Assembly: GCF_030936135.1 (NCBI RefSeq)
Contig: NC_082603.1
Location: forward strand, 35,010,329-35,074,328
Source of the DNA: Gavia stellata
Taxonomy: Eukaryota > Chordata > Aves > Gaviiformes > Gaviidae
Direction of reading: 5' to 3'
Length of the DNA stretch: 64,000 bases
Each line of letters begins with the position of its first letter. Position 1 is the first letter of the stretch. Shown in pieces: positions 47,104 through 60,313 of the stretch. Made by a program: the position numbers and the translations under genes. The notes below the pieces were generated by a model. That model ran no database searches. It worked only from the letters and a program-made list of their open reading frames with translations, and was not told the origin of the DNA.

Positions 47104-49246
47104 AAAATAAAGCCTTGGACCTGGCTGAGTAGATAGCCGCAAACTCTACAACCTCTGCCTTGGCACGAGGGAGGGCAGCCGGCAGGAGCTTGGGTCTTGA
47201 TGCCAACACACCGCAAAGCACTTGAATGCTTCCCGGAGCCAACGCCTCCCCTTCCCGCAGGGCAGTGAGCAGCACCAGCCCTTGCACCACCCCGCACGGG
47301 AATTACTGGGCATTAAGGCAGCAGTTGTAGTAGTTCACTCGGGGACAGAACAGGATCAAGCAACAGAGCTTTAAGGGAGAAAATGGCCCCTTTCCCTGCT
47401 TGAAACCGTTTCTGCAGCTGCTCAGCTGGCACCAGGGTCTGGCTGGGTCCCTTCCCATCAGCCAAACGCTGGGCAGAAACAGAAAGGGATCACACCGTTC
47501 AGAAATTATGGGTGGCTTTCATTTTGGTACGTAGTCCCCATCTGAAGGGATGCTGAAGAGGCTGTGCTGCAGAGGAAAGGCAGGCTCCTGCTTCCGAGGG
47601 GAGCCGGGCAGGGCACCCACCACTGCTTCTCACGGAGAAACGTGTTGGTGTGAGCGTGGCCGAGTGTGCAACAAGAGCTCGCCCTTTTCTCGAGGCCTGT
47701 GAATAGTTTTAATCCTTTCTGATGCTGGAGGAAGTTTTTACCCACAACAGTGCCTGCCTTACTGGACGTGTGCCCATCTTTGTTCTGAGCAGCGACTCGG
47801 GAAGAGCAGATCTGCACCAGGAACCGAACTGGCTTTGCATGAGGAGGTGGTTAGCGCTGCGACACCCTTCCCCGTCAGTGCAGCAGCAGCTGCAATCCCC
47901 CACGGCGCTGGTGCTGCTGCGAAACTGAGGAATAACAGCTGAGCATCTGTAGATAAGACGCAGACACGCTGGTACTGCTGCTAATTAGCCACCCACAGCA
48001 GGGCTGTGTCACCCCACATCACCATCAGGGTGGTATCTGGTAAGTCCAGAATCTGCCAGCACAGGCAGGTCCTTGTGTCAGGCTCTGAGACTGCTGCTCA
48101 TGTATTAGCAGGTGAATTTCTGACGGTTGAAGAGGCAATGCTTCCCTTTCCGGGCAGTCTCTCCTTGCTTTGAGGGGAAAAAAAACAGTGGAAGGGTCCT
48201 GACGGCGCTGAGAAGCTTTCCTGCCTGTTTCTCCTGCCCTCTTTGCCCTCATTGTGCTTCCACATCTCCCTGCTGTCACATCTCTTGTCTTCCCGCTGTA
48301 CGTTTTTAGCCTGCTAAAAATTAATGCATTTCATGAACCATTCATGCTTGGGGCTGTATCTGGATTATATACAACCTGGTCACATCCTGACTTCTGGTGG
48401 CCCCAGTTCGTTCCCACTGCACCTGGATACTTTGACAGAAAAATTACTGGTGGCCCATCCCCAGTACAGTAGCATCCGTTACCAAGCCTGCATCTGCTGT
48501 GCAGCGATGCCATTCCTATTTGTGTTTCTATCTCTTAGTTAAGGGCTTAAGCAATTTCTGCCTGTAGCCAAATCTCACTTTGGGAGGCACAGCAGCACCT
48601 AAAGTGTTAGTGAGCACTTGTGGAAGAAACACTTCTCAGTCCTTCCCCAAGCTTATTCTTCTGAAACCATTTGTGGTTTTCCAGGTTATCGTTTCTTATT
48701 TCTCTGATACTTGCTGCATCACTGACTCCATGGTATTTTCCCACCTATTTTGAATCCACTTCTGTCCTTACCGACCAGCCTTGTAATGCCTGCCTTCTAT
48801 CCCAGACTGGAAAAAAAAAAAAAAGGTCTTTGGACCTATTTCATACTGCTCTGGATTTTTTGTCCAACACAGAAAACCCAAAGGATTTTCTCAAGGAGCT
48901 TCAATCTTAACATGAGGCCCTGTCAAGTCCTGTCATCATTCACTGCATTATTTACTAGGGGAAAGTAAAAGCAGATGCTCAACTGCTGGGCCAGCCGTTT
49001 TAGACACAGAAGCAAGCTATCTCAAAGTCAGCTGCTGATAAAGGTTAGGGCTGATTCTCAGCTCAGCTGTGCAACATATAAGCGGAACACCCAACTTTTG
49101 CAAGGTACTCAGAAACACCCGGGGTAGAACTTGGATCAAAAGCCATCCAAAAGTAAGGGCACTATAACTGAGACCTGAAAAAAAAAAGCCTCTAACGCCA
49201 GTAAGGTGCCCAGTTGCACTGAGCTACTTTGAAAGTTCCTGTCTGA

Positions 49247-49276
49247 AATAATAACAACAACAATAATAATAATAAT
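49247..49276 (+). repeat. AAT/AAC trinucleotide microsatellite
   Basis: ATAATAACAACAACAATAAT continues as AAT repeats for about 30 bp, interrupted by AAC units. Confidence 0.85.
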
Positions 49277-51246
49277 GAAGAAAATGTAAATAGGGGAATA
49301 AACCAGATCTCTTTAACAGTATGCTAATCAACATTGCTTCATGCTTAATACAAAGGGATGGAAATTAGTTCTAATAAAGTGTACTTCTATTACATTAGAG
49401 AATTATTAATGCTGTAATCACAGCTGTTGAATCACAGGTATGTGGAACGCTGATGCTATTTGGGAGATTTTCTCCTGTTGTTCATTAGTCATCCTAAGAA
49501 ACCTGTGCTCAGCCCGGTAGGTGTAAATACAAGGGGTTGCTTGCTGGGTAACCACATACGATTGTGTGCCTTAGACTACGAGCAACACCAAACGCCTCAT
49601 GTAGTGAAACATCAGGAGGGGCACTGCTGCAGTGGCAAGGTGCCCAGAAGAAGTGCGGAGGACAGGCGTAGTCCTGCTCGGCGATGCACGACATGCATGC
49701 CTGGAGGCCCAGGCGTGCTGGCAGCAGCGTGCTCCCAGGCGGGTATCACTACGAAGGAACTCGTGGAGATCTGCCTGGTCACGTCAGCAGCAATTTTCTA
49801 CAGGCTTTCATTCAGCAGCCCTTTTCTCTTCATTTGGTTATGGCTTCTGCAATCCCCAAAATCCAGATGTAATCCTAAAACATCCCGCTTCAAGGTATCT
49901 GGCACCATCAGCTGACCCGTGCCCATTTCTCTCCTACCCTCCCCACCTCCTGTCCTTTGAAGTCTGCGTTTCCACCTGCTGCAACGCAAAAGCTGTTCCT
50001 GAAGTACTTGCTGGGGAATGCTGACTCCCGAGCTGACCACATTTGCCATCTGATTTTTGGAGCAGCCATAGCGCTGGTTGGGAATCCCTCCCTCACGTTC
50101 CCGTCCCCAGCGCAGGATCCACCGCGCCTCGGCGAGCTGAAGGTGCGCTTTCTCTTGGGCAGCCAAGGGCTTGAACCCCTCTTTGCCACCCTTTGCGTGT
50201 AGTTCTCCATTAAAACCATTTAAGCAAGACCCAGACCTCGTGCCTGTGAAGTCAGGGCATTGCAGCTTATCCAGCTTTCCAGAACTGTATCCTTGGGGAT
50301 TCCTAAATCCACAGGGTGCTATAACAGCACCTGGGCTCTCTTGACTACATGCATTTGGCAGTGGGAGCCCCCTCTGCGTTTCATCTCCCGCAGGGATTTA
50401 TTTGGGGAAATTAAAAAATTTCTCTCCAAGAGCAGAGACTTTCCCTGTGCAAAGTCTTCACGACCCCGAGTCCTTTGGGCTGCGGCACGAGAGCCTGCAA
50501 GCAGCACCCCGGATGAAAACACGGCTAGGCAAGCCCTTTTTAATCCAGGCGATGCTTGCGTCCACTTGAAAGAGTTTCCCTTTTTCACCAAGTCCCACAT
50601 ACCTCTGTCTGTCTGCTGCAAGTGGCTCGGGGGTGGATTTAATCACCTCTCCCCTTCCCTTTGCTGGAAAACGATCCCTGTCCCTCGCGTGGCTGCTTTC
50701 GGGGTTCTTGTCCCTCCAGGCAGGATGACTTGTTCAGCCTGGTAACCTGCACGGCATTCGCTTTGCCTGAATCCTGCCATTAATGGGGATTTCCAGAGCT
50801 GGTTTATAAAACATCATTTCTGGCGTTTATGAGGTATTTATTAGCCACAATGAAATGCCAAGTAGTAATTAGTAGCTTATTCGCTGTCTCAGCTAGCCAC
50901 ATTTGCTCAAAGGCAGATATCCCATTTTCAGACATTTTCCAAGCCTTCCAAGGTTTTGGGTGGATTTACCATTCCTCAGCCGCTGTCCAGCTGAACCCAA
51001 TTAAGTGGTTCACCCCGGATCTCGCCCTTTTTGGCAGGTCTCTCTCAGCCGCAGAGCCCGGCCAGCCGGCCGGCTGTGTTTTACCCACGTTAGGCAGCTG
51101 AGAAGGGCTCAGCTAGGTGCCACCTATCTGGGCGCAGAACCGAGCCCAGACCAGCACAAGCTGGAAGGCAGCTCTTTCCAGGTGGGATTTGTTTGATAAG
51201 TAAGGCGATAAGAAAAGCCAACAGGCTTCTCTGTTTGGGGAAGCAT

Positions 51247-51747
51247 CACAGAATCACAGAATCACTATGGTTGGAAAAGACCTGTCAGATCACCAAGTCC
51301 AACCACCACCCCAACCCCACCATGCCCACTAAACCATGTCCCGCAGTGCCACGTCCACACCTTCCTTGAACACCTCCAGGGATGGGGACTCCACCACCTC
51401 CCTGGGCAGCCTCTGCCAGTGCTTCACCACTCTCTCAGGGAAGACATTTTTCCTAATATCCAGCCTGAACCTCCCCTGGCGCAACTTGAGGCCATCTCCT
51501 CTTGTCCTATCACTTGGGAGAAGAGACCAACACCCACCTCCCCACAACCCCCTTTCAGGGAGTTGTGGAGAGCGATGAGGTCTCCCCTCAGCCTCCTCTT
51601 CTCCAGACTGAACAACCCCAGCTCCCTCAGCCGCTCCTCATCAGACTTGTGCTCCAGACCCCTCACCAGCTCCGTCACCCTTCTCTGGACACGCTCCAGC
51701 ACCTCAATGTCCTTCTGGTAGTGAGGGGCCCAACACTGAACACAGTT
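51247..51747 (-). mobile_element. CR1 LINE 3' fragment
   Basis: This minus-strand CR1 copy of about 500 bp has two ATTCTGTG units at its 3' end and a 5' truncation at about 51747 (CTGTGTTCAGTGTTGGGCCC). Compared with the copies at 17671 and 27421 it lacks about nine bases (one of two CACTTGT-like repeats) near 51511, which shifts the ORF2 frame there and splits the peptide in two. It is therefore a dead copy. Confidence 0.95.
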
Positions 51748-51996
51748 CTGATTTCTGACTCTTCTCCAGGGAGCACAGTAGGAAAGAAGCTGCGAGTCAA
51801 CTTAGCAGGGGCAAAAGATTGGGAAAGTCTCCAGCCACCTTGGAGAAAGGATGGAAAGGAGAGAGACACGTCTTGTGCGGTACCTCTGTCTTGGGTGGGA
51901 CAGACAGATCGAGGAGGGCCATGGCCATGAGCTGCTGGCTCAGTGCCCCACTGTCGCTCAGGATTTGCTTTGGCTGGAGCTGACGGCAACCAGAGA

Positions 51997-52034
51997 AATT
52001 TTAAATGGGAATTTTAAATGGTAATTTTAAATGG
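51997..52034 (+). repeat. three-copy 13-bp tandem repeat
   Basis: AATTTTAAATGG occurs at 51997-52008, 52010-52021 and 52023-52034, separated by one base each. Confidence 0.9.
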
Positions 52035-55000
52035 AAATCAGCTGTTTGCGAGAGCCCCTCCGGAAAGCAGAGCGCAGAGGGAGCAGGGGGAGAGGCATTG
52101 TCTGCTGCTTTGCCTGCTCCTGGTGCTGCCCCGGAAAACTGCCTGGGGAATTCCCAAAGCTGCGAGCTGGTGCAGGACAGTGGTGGGGACCCGCAGAAGG
52201 GACAGGTGAAGATGATCAGATCCCTTTTCTGTAGTGATTTTGCCGGAGGTCATTTCTGCTATGTCAGGACTCCCTCGGGACTTGCAGGGATTGCACGAGC
52301 ACGTCCCTTCCCGGGTTGCCAAGCGCAGGCAGTGCTCCTCACTGCTCTTCTATCCGTGTGTAGGGTGCTAAGTCCCGCTTTCCCATCGCTTAGCAAGCAT
52401 GGGGGACACCCCACCAAACGTCATTGGTTTCCTTTAGAGAGGAGAGAGTCTGCAGGGTCTGCTCTTAACTTGTCCTGGGGCTACGTGGCTGAAACCATGC
52501 AGGCCAATGGTTTTGGGATGGAGGGGGAGCCTGGCTTTAGGCCTCCACACACAGCCCCCACCGCTGCCCCCCCCGCTTGCTCCTGGCAGGGAGGGTGAGT
52601 GAGGGGTGCCTGCTCCTGAGCACGCATGGGGCACCCCAGAAACGGGTTTCATTTGAGGTTTGACAGCTCTCAGCTCCTGTACGGGTTCCCACACAACCTG
52701 GCCTTACCCAGGCCACCACAGCGAGCAGCAGCCAGGCTGAAACCGGGCCAGAAAACAGGCGCTTTGGGCAATTCTGGATTAGAAACCAATGTATTTTACT
52801 TCCTATATCACTACAGAGGAAGGTCTGAGAACTCCAGTTGTGACCTCCTGAAGTTAAAATATCCAGGCGCAGCACTAAGAGCTCCCAAAGGCCCTCAGGG
52901 TCTTACTGGGGGATGCCCAAGTGACCTGGGGTGCAACAATGAGCACAGCACCCCAAGGCTCGGGGACGGGCACCCGTCCTGCTTTGCCCTCACTGTGCTC
53001 CATTTCCACTGCTTTTCCTCTGGAGCCCACCAAGGCTTTCCTTTCCTTGTGGGAGACGGAGCTTGATATTCACGGCCAGTACAGCCATCTTCCTAATATT
53101 GCTTTCAGCGTCACTGATTCCTGCTGAGAGGTACGAGACAGCAGCTGAAGGCAGAAAAGGGATTTTTTCCGCTGGAATTACATAAATTATTAAAACCAGA
53201 GGATGTGTGTCACTGGTGCATATTGCTTATCAGAAAGGATGTCTTTTCCCAGTAATGCTGATACTTGGGAGTGCAGTTCAGCCTGTAAAATATTTATTAG
53301 ACAATGTTCCAGAGTGGCTTATCTATTTTTGAGACATAACATCCATCTCGTGAGTGAGCCTCAATTGTACCTGGAAGAGTGCCCTTCCTCTGGAAACTCT
53401 GGAGGGCTTTAAGCATGATGAAACGAGGATGGAAAAAAGTAGAAGAAAACACAAATGCCTGCTACTATAATGGGTATAAGCTTTCCTTGACTCCAGATAA
53501 TGAAACAGCCAAAGGATAGGACAATATTTAAACCATCTCAGCAAGGAATTCACTGCATGGAGCCATCACACGTCAGCTCAGCTGAGTCAGAGACAAACAC
53601 CTGACCTGCAGCCTGCCCACGAGCCAGTGGGGAGCGCGGGCTCCGATGTCCCCCAGCGCTCGGCACGGCAGTGAGGAGGGATAACACGCGAAATCACCTG
53701 CCCGTTCGAAACCTGCAGAGGAGATTTGGGAAGCCGTCACCAACCAGCACCATCTTCGGAGAGGCTCCTGCGAGGGGGCTGGATGTCGCGGAAGGGGGAC
53801 TAATGGCATTAGCTTATCTCAGCCCAGTAATCGAAATTAATGGCAGTGAAAGCCAGCCCTTCCAGCGGGACCTGGCAGCCTGAAAGAGCAATTCACGGAA
53901 ATGCCTCAGCAACATGTGCCTGAGCAATGGCAGCAAACTGGGGGGCCCTGGAGCAGATGCCATCGCAGCTGGGGCTGGGGGGGAAGGCGGAGCGGGCGCT
54001 GCTGGAGCAGCACTGGCAGCAGAGAAGGCTGAGCCTCTGCCCCTGCTCGGGGAAGGCTCACCCTGTGCAGCACCAGCTCGAGACTTACCTCTTACACGCG
54101 TCAGGGACTGAGGGGCAGAAGGTGCCAACAATTACAGCTGTGATAAGGTCTTGTATTTTATTTAAAACTCTAGATCTAAAGCCTGAAGTGCGTATTGATT
54201 TCCTATAATAGTCTCTGACAAGGGAAAAGCTCAAAGAGCCATCGGCTCTTGTACAGTGTAACATCAGGTGCTAAGTAGGAAAGCAGACCCGTGACACATG
54301 TCTGTGTGCCAACCACAGAGCAAAATCCTTCCAAAAATAAAACTGTTGCTGCTCATTGCTTATTTTACCCCAATAAAAATGCACTGACTGTGTCTCATCT
54401 TTGAGAGCAGGAGTGACAGTCATTTATAACAAGAACCGGAGCGGCTGTGAGCAGCAGTCCCCAGCTCTGTACATCTCACCTCCTACAGTTCAGTCTCCTG
54501 CAATTCTTTGCCCCCCAATACAGCCAATGCTTTATTTTCATCATAATGAAATCCCATACAATAGCTTTGGGCTGCAGGATTTGTGGTGGGAGAGGGGATG
54601 TGTTTCAGTGTCCCACAACATACTAATTGTCTGGGGACTCCTGGGAGCAGGTTTAAAAGGGAGAAGGCGAAAACACCAGCACCTCCCTCTCCCCAGCCAG
54701 TGCTCATCAGCCCCACTGGAGATGGGGGACAGTCTCGGATCGCTGCTGTGACACTCAAACCCACCCAGTCACAAGTTGCTTCTTCCCTTTTTAAACTGGG
54801 AAACACGGGCCAGCTCCATCCCGCAAGCCTTGCTGCTGGAGCTCGCGGCCAGCGGGCATGCGGTGAGACGCAGCCATATGACCTGCAATCATTTTTGTCA
54901 CCCTTCCCTGAGCCTTTCCTAGATCTAACGTAGCCTTTCAGAGGGATGGGCATCGGGGTCGCAGGCCCAGTTGCCCCAGTACCTCCCAGAACATCACTGC

Positions 55001-56879
55001 AAGCATCACAGTGCAGGATTCTCGTGGCTCCTTTGCTGTGGATGGGGCCCTCGGGAGGGAGGGGGCACAGGGAGCCCCGGGCACCGCCGTCACCCCACGC
55101 GGAGGTTTCTCTTTGAAGGCAGATCAGCCCAGCGCTGCGTGCTTACACCTCACCTTGCACCAGCGCGACTGGGAGCAAAGGAACGGCAGACGAGGCTGCG
55201 CTGGAGCCTGCTGCAGCGCCTTGCTTTGCTCTTCAGCCACAAACCGGTTTTAGAGCAGAGACTCTGGTCCCAGACTTCTAAGAAAACGCGGACAGTGGTC
55301 TGAGAAGAAAACCAGTCAAACTGTTCCAACCAAAGACCATTTGCTGACCTCAAAACTTGTGGTCCCCAGCTCACCCACAGAGGTCTGTCATAACCCATTT
55401 CCCTTCTCCTACTAACTTTGGCTGCTCGTAGCAAGACCAGGGAGCCTTTGAAAGAAGCACTCAGGCAGTTTTTCCCATTCCTCTCCAGTTCTCACCCCGT
55501 CCCTGCCCGGCGGCACAGAAGCACGAAGCTCCTGGGACAGCTCCGACCCTGTGCAAGCACCTCGCAGGTAATAGGAACTTCTACACATAAGCAAATTTCT
55601 CACTTTTTTTAGAGGCGAGGGGTTTATTTTTTTATTAACGGGGCTGAAAGCCGGGTTCTGCCAGCGGCAGAGGGCAGCAAAGGCCTGCCAGGGCAGCGCT
55701 GCGCCCCGGCCAGCCGGGAGCCTAAGGGAGAAGCCGGGGAAGAGGAGCGGTGTGGGAGGGTGGCAGTGGTTTTACAGTTATTTAAAATTCATGAACTTGC
55801 TCTTTTGAAATTCGTTAAATCCTGAAAGTGCTGTACTGCCTCCAGTTTCTCTTTGAGCAGCCCTAGCTCCTCGCCGTGGCAGAGAAGCTGTAGGCAACGC
55901 AGGCTGCAGCAGAAACGGAGCCACCGGCTCTGCCTACAACTCAGCAGTTCCCCTCTCATGTGCCGTTTTAGCAAGGCAGCCCCTATTGCAAGGGGAACTT
56001 CGAGCTGTTGATACTGAAACTTAAGCTGTTGCCATCCAATTTTCCATTAATCCTTGAGCGCAAGTCCTGGGAAACCTTTTTTTTTTCCTGGCTTATAGAC
56101 AGAAAGACAACGTGGGGAGGCAGCGCCTTTGAATACGGCAGCAGACCGTGACTTTTTTTTTACCACAACAAAAGTAAAACGTTGCTTTGTACCTGGTGTC
56201 TTTTTATTAAAGAATGTTCTCCTTTTTCCCCATCCCCCAATTTCTAAGAAACAGCCGTGAGTCATGTCACAATACGATAGAAATGTTAGCAACCAGATTG
56301 GTACGGAGGCTCCTTAGTAGCCCTCGTGAATACCATGAGATCATGTAAAGCGTCATGGAAGACGCCCAAACAGACATCGCAGTGGGGTAACAGCCAACGT
56401 GCAAAGCTCACAGCAAAGCTGTTTCAACTCCGGGGCTGGCAAGTCCAGGGGACAGAGCCCGAAGGAAAACCCAAGGGTCGTGCCCTGCCGTGGGAGCAGA
56501 CTTCAGCTGCCCGGAGCGGGTGGGAATGGGGGGGCTCGACACCCCGGCCCCGTGGGCGAGGGGAGCTGTAACCTCCGCGGCAGGAGCTGCAGCCGATGCT
56601 CCAGAGACAAGGCAGAAATGGCGCTGCTAACAAATAGTTCTAAAGCAGAGGTTTTAAAGGTCAAAAAGCCGTTTGTGTCGAAGCGCCATGTTTCTGCAGC
56701 GCAAAGCATTTGGAGAGAGATACGGGAGAAAATCGTCCAAGCGAGTCAACTGTTTTCCCCAGCAACAAGTCGTGCGACTTGCAACCGCCTGAAGTCAAAG
56801 ACCAAATAAAAGCAAACAAGATGACAGCGGAAGAGCTATGATTTCTTAGTCAGTGAACCAGGCCGACAACGAATCCACA

Positions 56880-59800
56880 ATGTTGTGTATTTTATTTAAA
56901 TTAACAAAACTACACGTTTTCCAGGTTGCTTAAAGCATTCTGTAAAAACTGAACTCAACCTAACCAAAAAAGGATATATTATAATAAGACCCAGGGACTA
57001 TTTCTGAGACATATGAGTAGGGCTTAGGAATTAAGAAACAAAAACCCACACGCACACATACACGCGCCCCGTAAACAAATTGTTAGTGTTTGACACAAAA
57101 TTTGGTTTTAAAGCTGCAATTGCCCATTTGTAAGGAGCCTTTACAAAATGCAATGCTATACTAAGCTGTAAAAGAAACCATGGACACATCTATCAGAACA
57201 TAAATATCACATAAGAACCCAATGTAAAAAGGATGTTAAAGTTGCAAAGTCGAGCACTCAGCCCGGAACATGCCGGAGTTACGAGGACATGTGGTAATTT
57301 AATTCACTTTGTAATTGAACAACTACTGCAAGTAGGAACATCGCTTGGACCTACTAGCACTTATTTTCCTTACGTAAATTGCTTACAAGTTACATTTTGC
57401 CATCTGTTTTGAAGGTACAGTCCCAGTACTTATTTCACGTACAATAAGCGTCCCCCCTCCTTTTTTCTGTATTTTTTTTCCTTTTAAAACACCTTTCCTT
57501 TCAGTACAGGGGCATCGTCATCCCACTTTACAAAAAAAACCCCCAAACTCATAAAAAATTACTAGTGTTCCAGTTCAAGTATCCAAAATCACCCACAGCT
57601 ACCTCCTTAAGTAGCGTCCAGCACTTTTTCTGTGCTACGGGTGACTTCACACGCTCAGACATAGCAGCACATGAGGGACCTCACCCGGAGCGATGCATTC
57701 AGCGTGCCTCGGCTCTGACCCTGCCGCCCGGCTGAGACGCTGCCGGGGCAGGGGGAGCCGGGGATCCCGGCGAGGGCGAACGGAACAAACAGAATTGCTT
57801 TCTTTTAAGAAAATCCTCCAATTCACAAAAACGCAGCAGCCCTTCCGTGGACGGGTCTGCCCGGTGTGCCGCACCCCGATCGGAGCCCTGTTCGATGGTG
57901 CACAACTTGGGGTTCCCAGCAGCCAAAAGGATGCAAGATTATCTACGCTGCCCTCTCTTTCTTCATAGTGTTGAGCTCTAATAAATGGTATTTTAAATGC
58001 TACTTTACAGAGTGCCGCTCTTGTTGGGATCGTAACAGCCCAGCACCTCCTGATGCGACTTGTTTGGCGCCGTCAGCAGCCCCGGTGAGAAATCCCTTCT
58101 GGGGAAAGGCTGGCGAGGAGATGGGGTGCCTGGCCAGCCCCACACACGGCTAAAGGGCAGTCGCTAGCCACTCCCTGGTGGATTGGGAAAATGAGGAGGA
58201 ATTATTCGAACGCCTCGCCCCAGCTGAAGTATTGACTTGTCTCAAGAAACACGGGGAAGGGAAAGCAAAAGGCAAGGGAAGCTGGTGCTGTATTTGGTTA
58301 CCAACATGCTTGAAATGGTGACAGGGACGGTTAGAACGGACCTGAGCTGCCCCCCTGGAGCTGCAGCCCCGTGCAAACAGCGGGGCGGGTGCGCAGGGGT
58401 GCACGGGGCAGCCAGGGACGGGCATCACCGAGTAGGAGCTGTTTGCTGGGGTGGGAACCATGACGAACCAGCACCTCCTGGTGCAAACCAGAGCCCCAGC
58501 TGCGTAGCCCAGAGCCCCAAACTCACACACAAACCCGAACGCGACAGTAAAGCCAGCATGCCGTGGGCTTTAATCAAGTGTTGTAATGCATACATTGGCT
58601 AGAGGTGGATTAAGGTTTCATAGATGATCTCACTTCTGGTATTTCCCAATTATACTTTCAATTTTGCAGCCTTAATACTCTAACAATTGATGTGTAATTT
58701 CAGAAGTTTTAAGAATCCAAGAACATGTCCCATTTTCCAGGACAGCACTTCTACTGGTACCCACGACGACTGCCTATCAGCGGCTTTGGAAGCTTCCCCT
58801 CTCTCCCGAATCTCTGACCCTTCAGCAACAGACAGCAGTAGCAGATTCTTACCTTTTAGGGACAAAACCGGGAGGTTGAGTTACATGTTACTAGCAGTTA
58901 ACCCGGTCATTTACTAGTGCCAGCTAACGAGGCCCTCTGGATCCTCCAGGCCCCGGAAAGTGTGCCCTGAGCAGCACAGACCCTTCTGGCCATGCTTCTT
59001 CCCGCACACACCATTAACACTTCTCTTAACTGGTCCCCAGCACGGTCTGGATTAAGCCTCCACCCCAGATCGGTTCCCAGTCCCCTCGCACTGCCAACAG
59101 TCCGACAGCCGGATCTGCGCAGGCACAGCGTGCGGGTGAGTGACCTCATCGCCTGCTTTTGCTCTGAAAAGCAAATATCCACATTAGTGGGTGACAAGCG
59201 GATTTTTTCAAGCCCGATAATCCCTGGAAGAATCCAGCTCTGCCAAGCGTGCTCCATCCCGGCAGTGCAAGGAGGAGCAGGGGTGCCCAGCGTCCTCTGC
59301 CCAGCTCACAAGCACAGGAACTGAGAACGCACCGTCCCTCCCGTGGCCCTTCTCTTCTCCCCATGGCACCTAAGCAGCATAAAAATGAGGGAGCCATAAC
59401 AAAGAAGAAAGACGGAGGAGGACAACAAAAGCAAGGGAAGCCAAAGGGGCTGAGAATAGGCAGGAGCTGGCTGTGGGACCGGTACCTCTGGGAACTCGGG
59501 ACAGGAGCACTCCTTTCTCCTGCAACTCAGCTCAGGCATCCACTTTTTAAGTTCCCCTATATTCAACAAACAGCTGTAAAACCTACTGAGAAAACATGTT
59601 GCTGCTTCTATTAAAATCTTACGTATTGCAGTCTACTCCCTTCCCCAGCTGCGCTTCATTCAAGTGACAGGGGTTTGCTGCAGAGTTGCAGGGCTGTACT
59701 AAAGACCTCAAACAAGGTTCAATACAATTATAGATGGTGAAACTACATGTTTTTAAAATAAGGCTTTAGTCCCCCCAACAACCAACAGCTTGTTTAAAGT

Positions 59801-60203
59801 TGCACGCAAGAAGAAAACTGGAAGTACTGAATACGTGCTCACCGACTGAGCTCCCTGCACCACCTTCGTGCACAGGCACAGGGTAGCCAAATAAAAACTG
59901 CCCAAGGTCAGCTCTGCCCCTTCCTAACCTCTGAATGGGCAACTTTGCAACCTTAATGCTTTTCTAGCAGGTTTTTACGTGCTCGAGTGTAACACAATGT
60001 ACATATCCCTCCCCCCAGAAATAACTACGCCATTATTAAAGAGTTTACAAATGTCCCGCTCGGTGTCACCACTCTGTGAAAATACACTAGATCCGGGGTG
60101 CTCGGGAAGCGAGTTAGGTCAGAGGGGTCTCCCCTCCCGCAGGGCGTTGTGTTGTCCTCTGCTCTCCACCCCGGTCTGGGTCCCAGCTGAGGCCATCTCA
60201 GCG
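56880..60203 (-). other. WLS: WLS 3' UTR (proposed) with AATAAA at 56896-56891
   Basis: Left of the WLS stop codon no clear minus-strand AATAAA appears until 56896-56891, where AAATAAAATACACAACATTG is followed by GT-rich sequence (TTGTGGATTCGTTGTCGG). This gives a 3' UTR of about 3.3 kb. The stretch 56880-57640 is AT-rich and unique, like a conserved 3' UTR. An ATTAAA at about 58572-58567 could give a shorter form. No other gene is visible in the interval. Confidence 0.4.
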
Positions 60204-60313
60204 TTACTCCTGAGCCTCCTTGCGAGCCAGCTTATAAACCTCCGTCGGCCCATCCACGTGGGTGATGGTGGTGGTCAGCTGAAGCTCTTCCCCACTGTTT
60301 ACTCCCAGGTCAC
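60204..60313 (-). CDS. WLS: Wntless, last coding exon of the KEAQE isoform
   Basis: WLS (GPR177, Evi) is the multi-pass membrane receptor that carries lipid-modified Wnt proteins from the ER/Golgi to the cell surface. This exon encodes the cytosolic tail. After CTCTCAG (AG at 60315-60314) the frame continues from the split Gly codon as DLGVNSGEELQLTTTITHVD, then GPTEVYKLARKEAQE and TAA at 60206-60204. It matches the long-tail form of mammalian WLS almost residue for residue; KEAQE is the known C-terminal retrieval signal. Length is 2 nt plus 35 codons plus stop, in phase with the exon to the right. Mammals have another tail from an alternative last exon; I did not find that one here. Confidence 0.95.

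Larger units (their letters stand above)
44901..56879. other. DIRAS3-WLS intergenic interval
   Basis: I recognise no gene here. The interval holds one CR1 (51247-51747), an MIR-like SINE (46218-46302), a probable ancient amniote repeat (47050-47103), an AAT-type microsatellite (49247-49276), a three-copy 13-bp repeat (51997-52034) and A/T tracts. Open frames are all below about 200 codons, without domains. Confidence 0.55.

Noticed and set aside
53814..54131. 105-codon minus-strand frame with Ala/Pro-rich start
   Set aside because: Low-complexity GC-rich composition, no domain, no island promoter.
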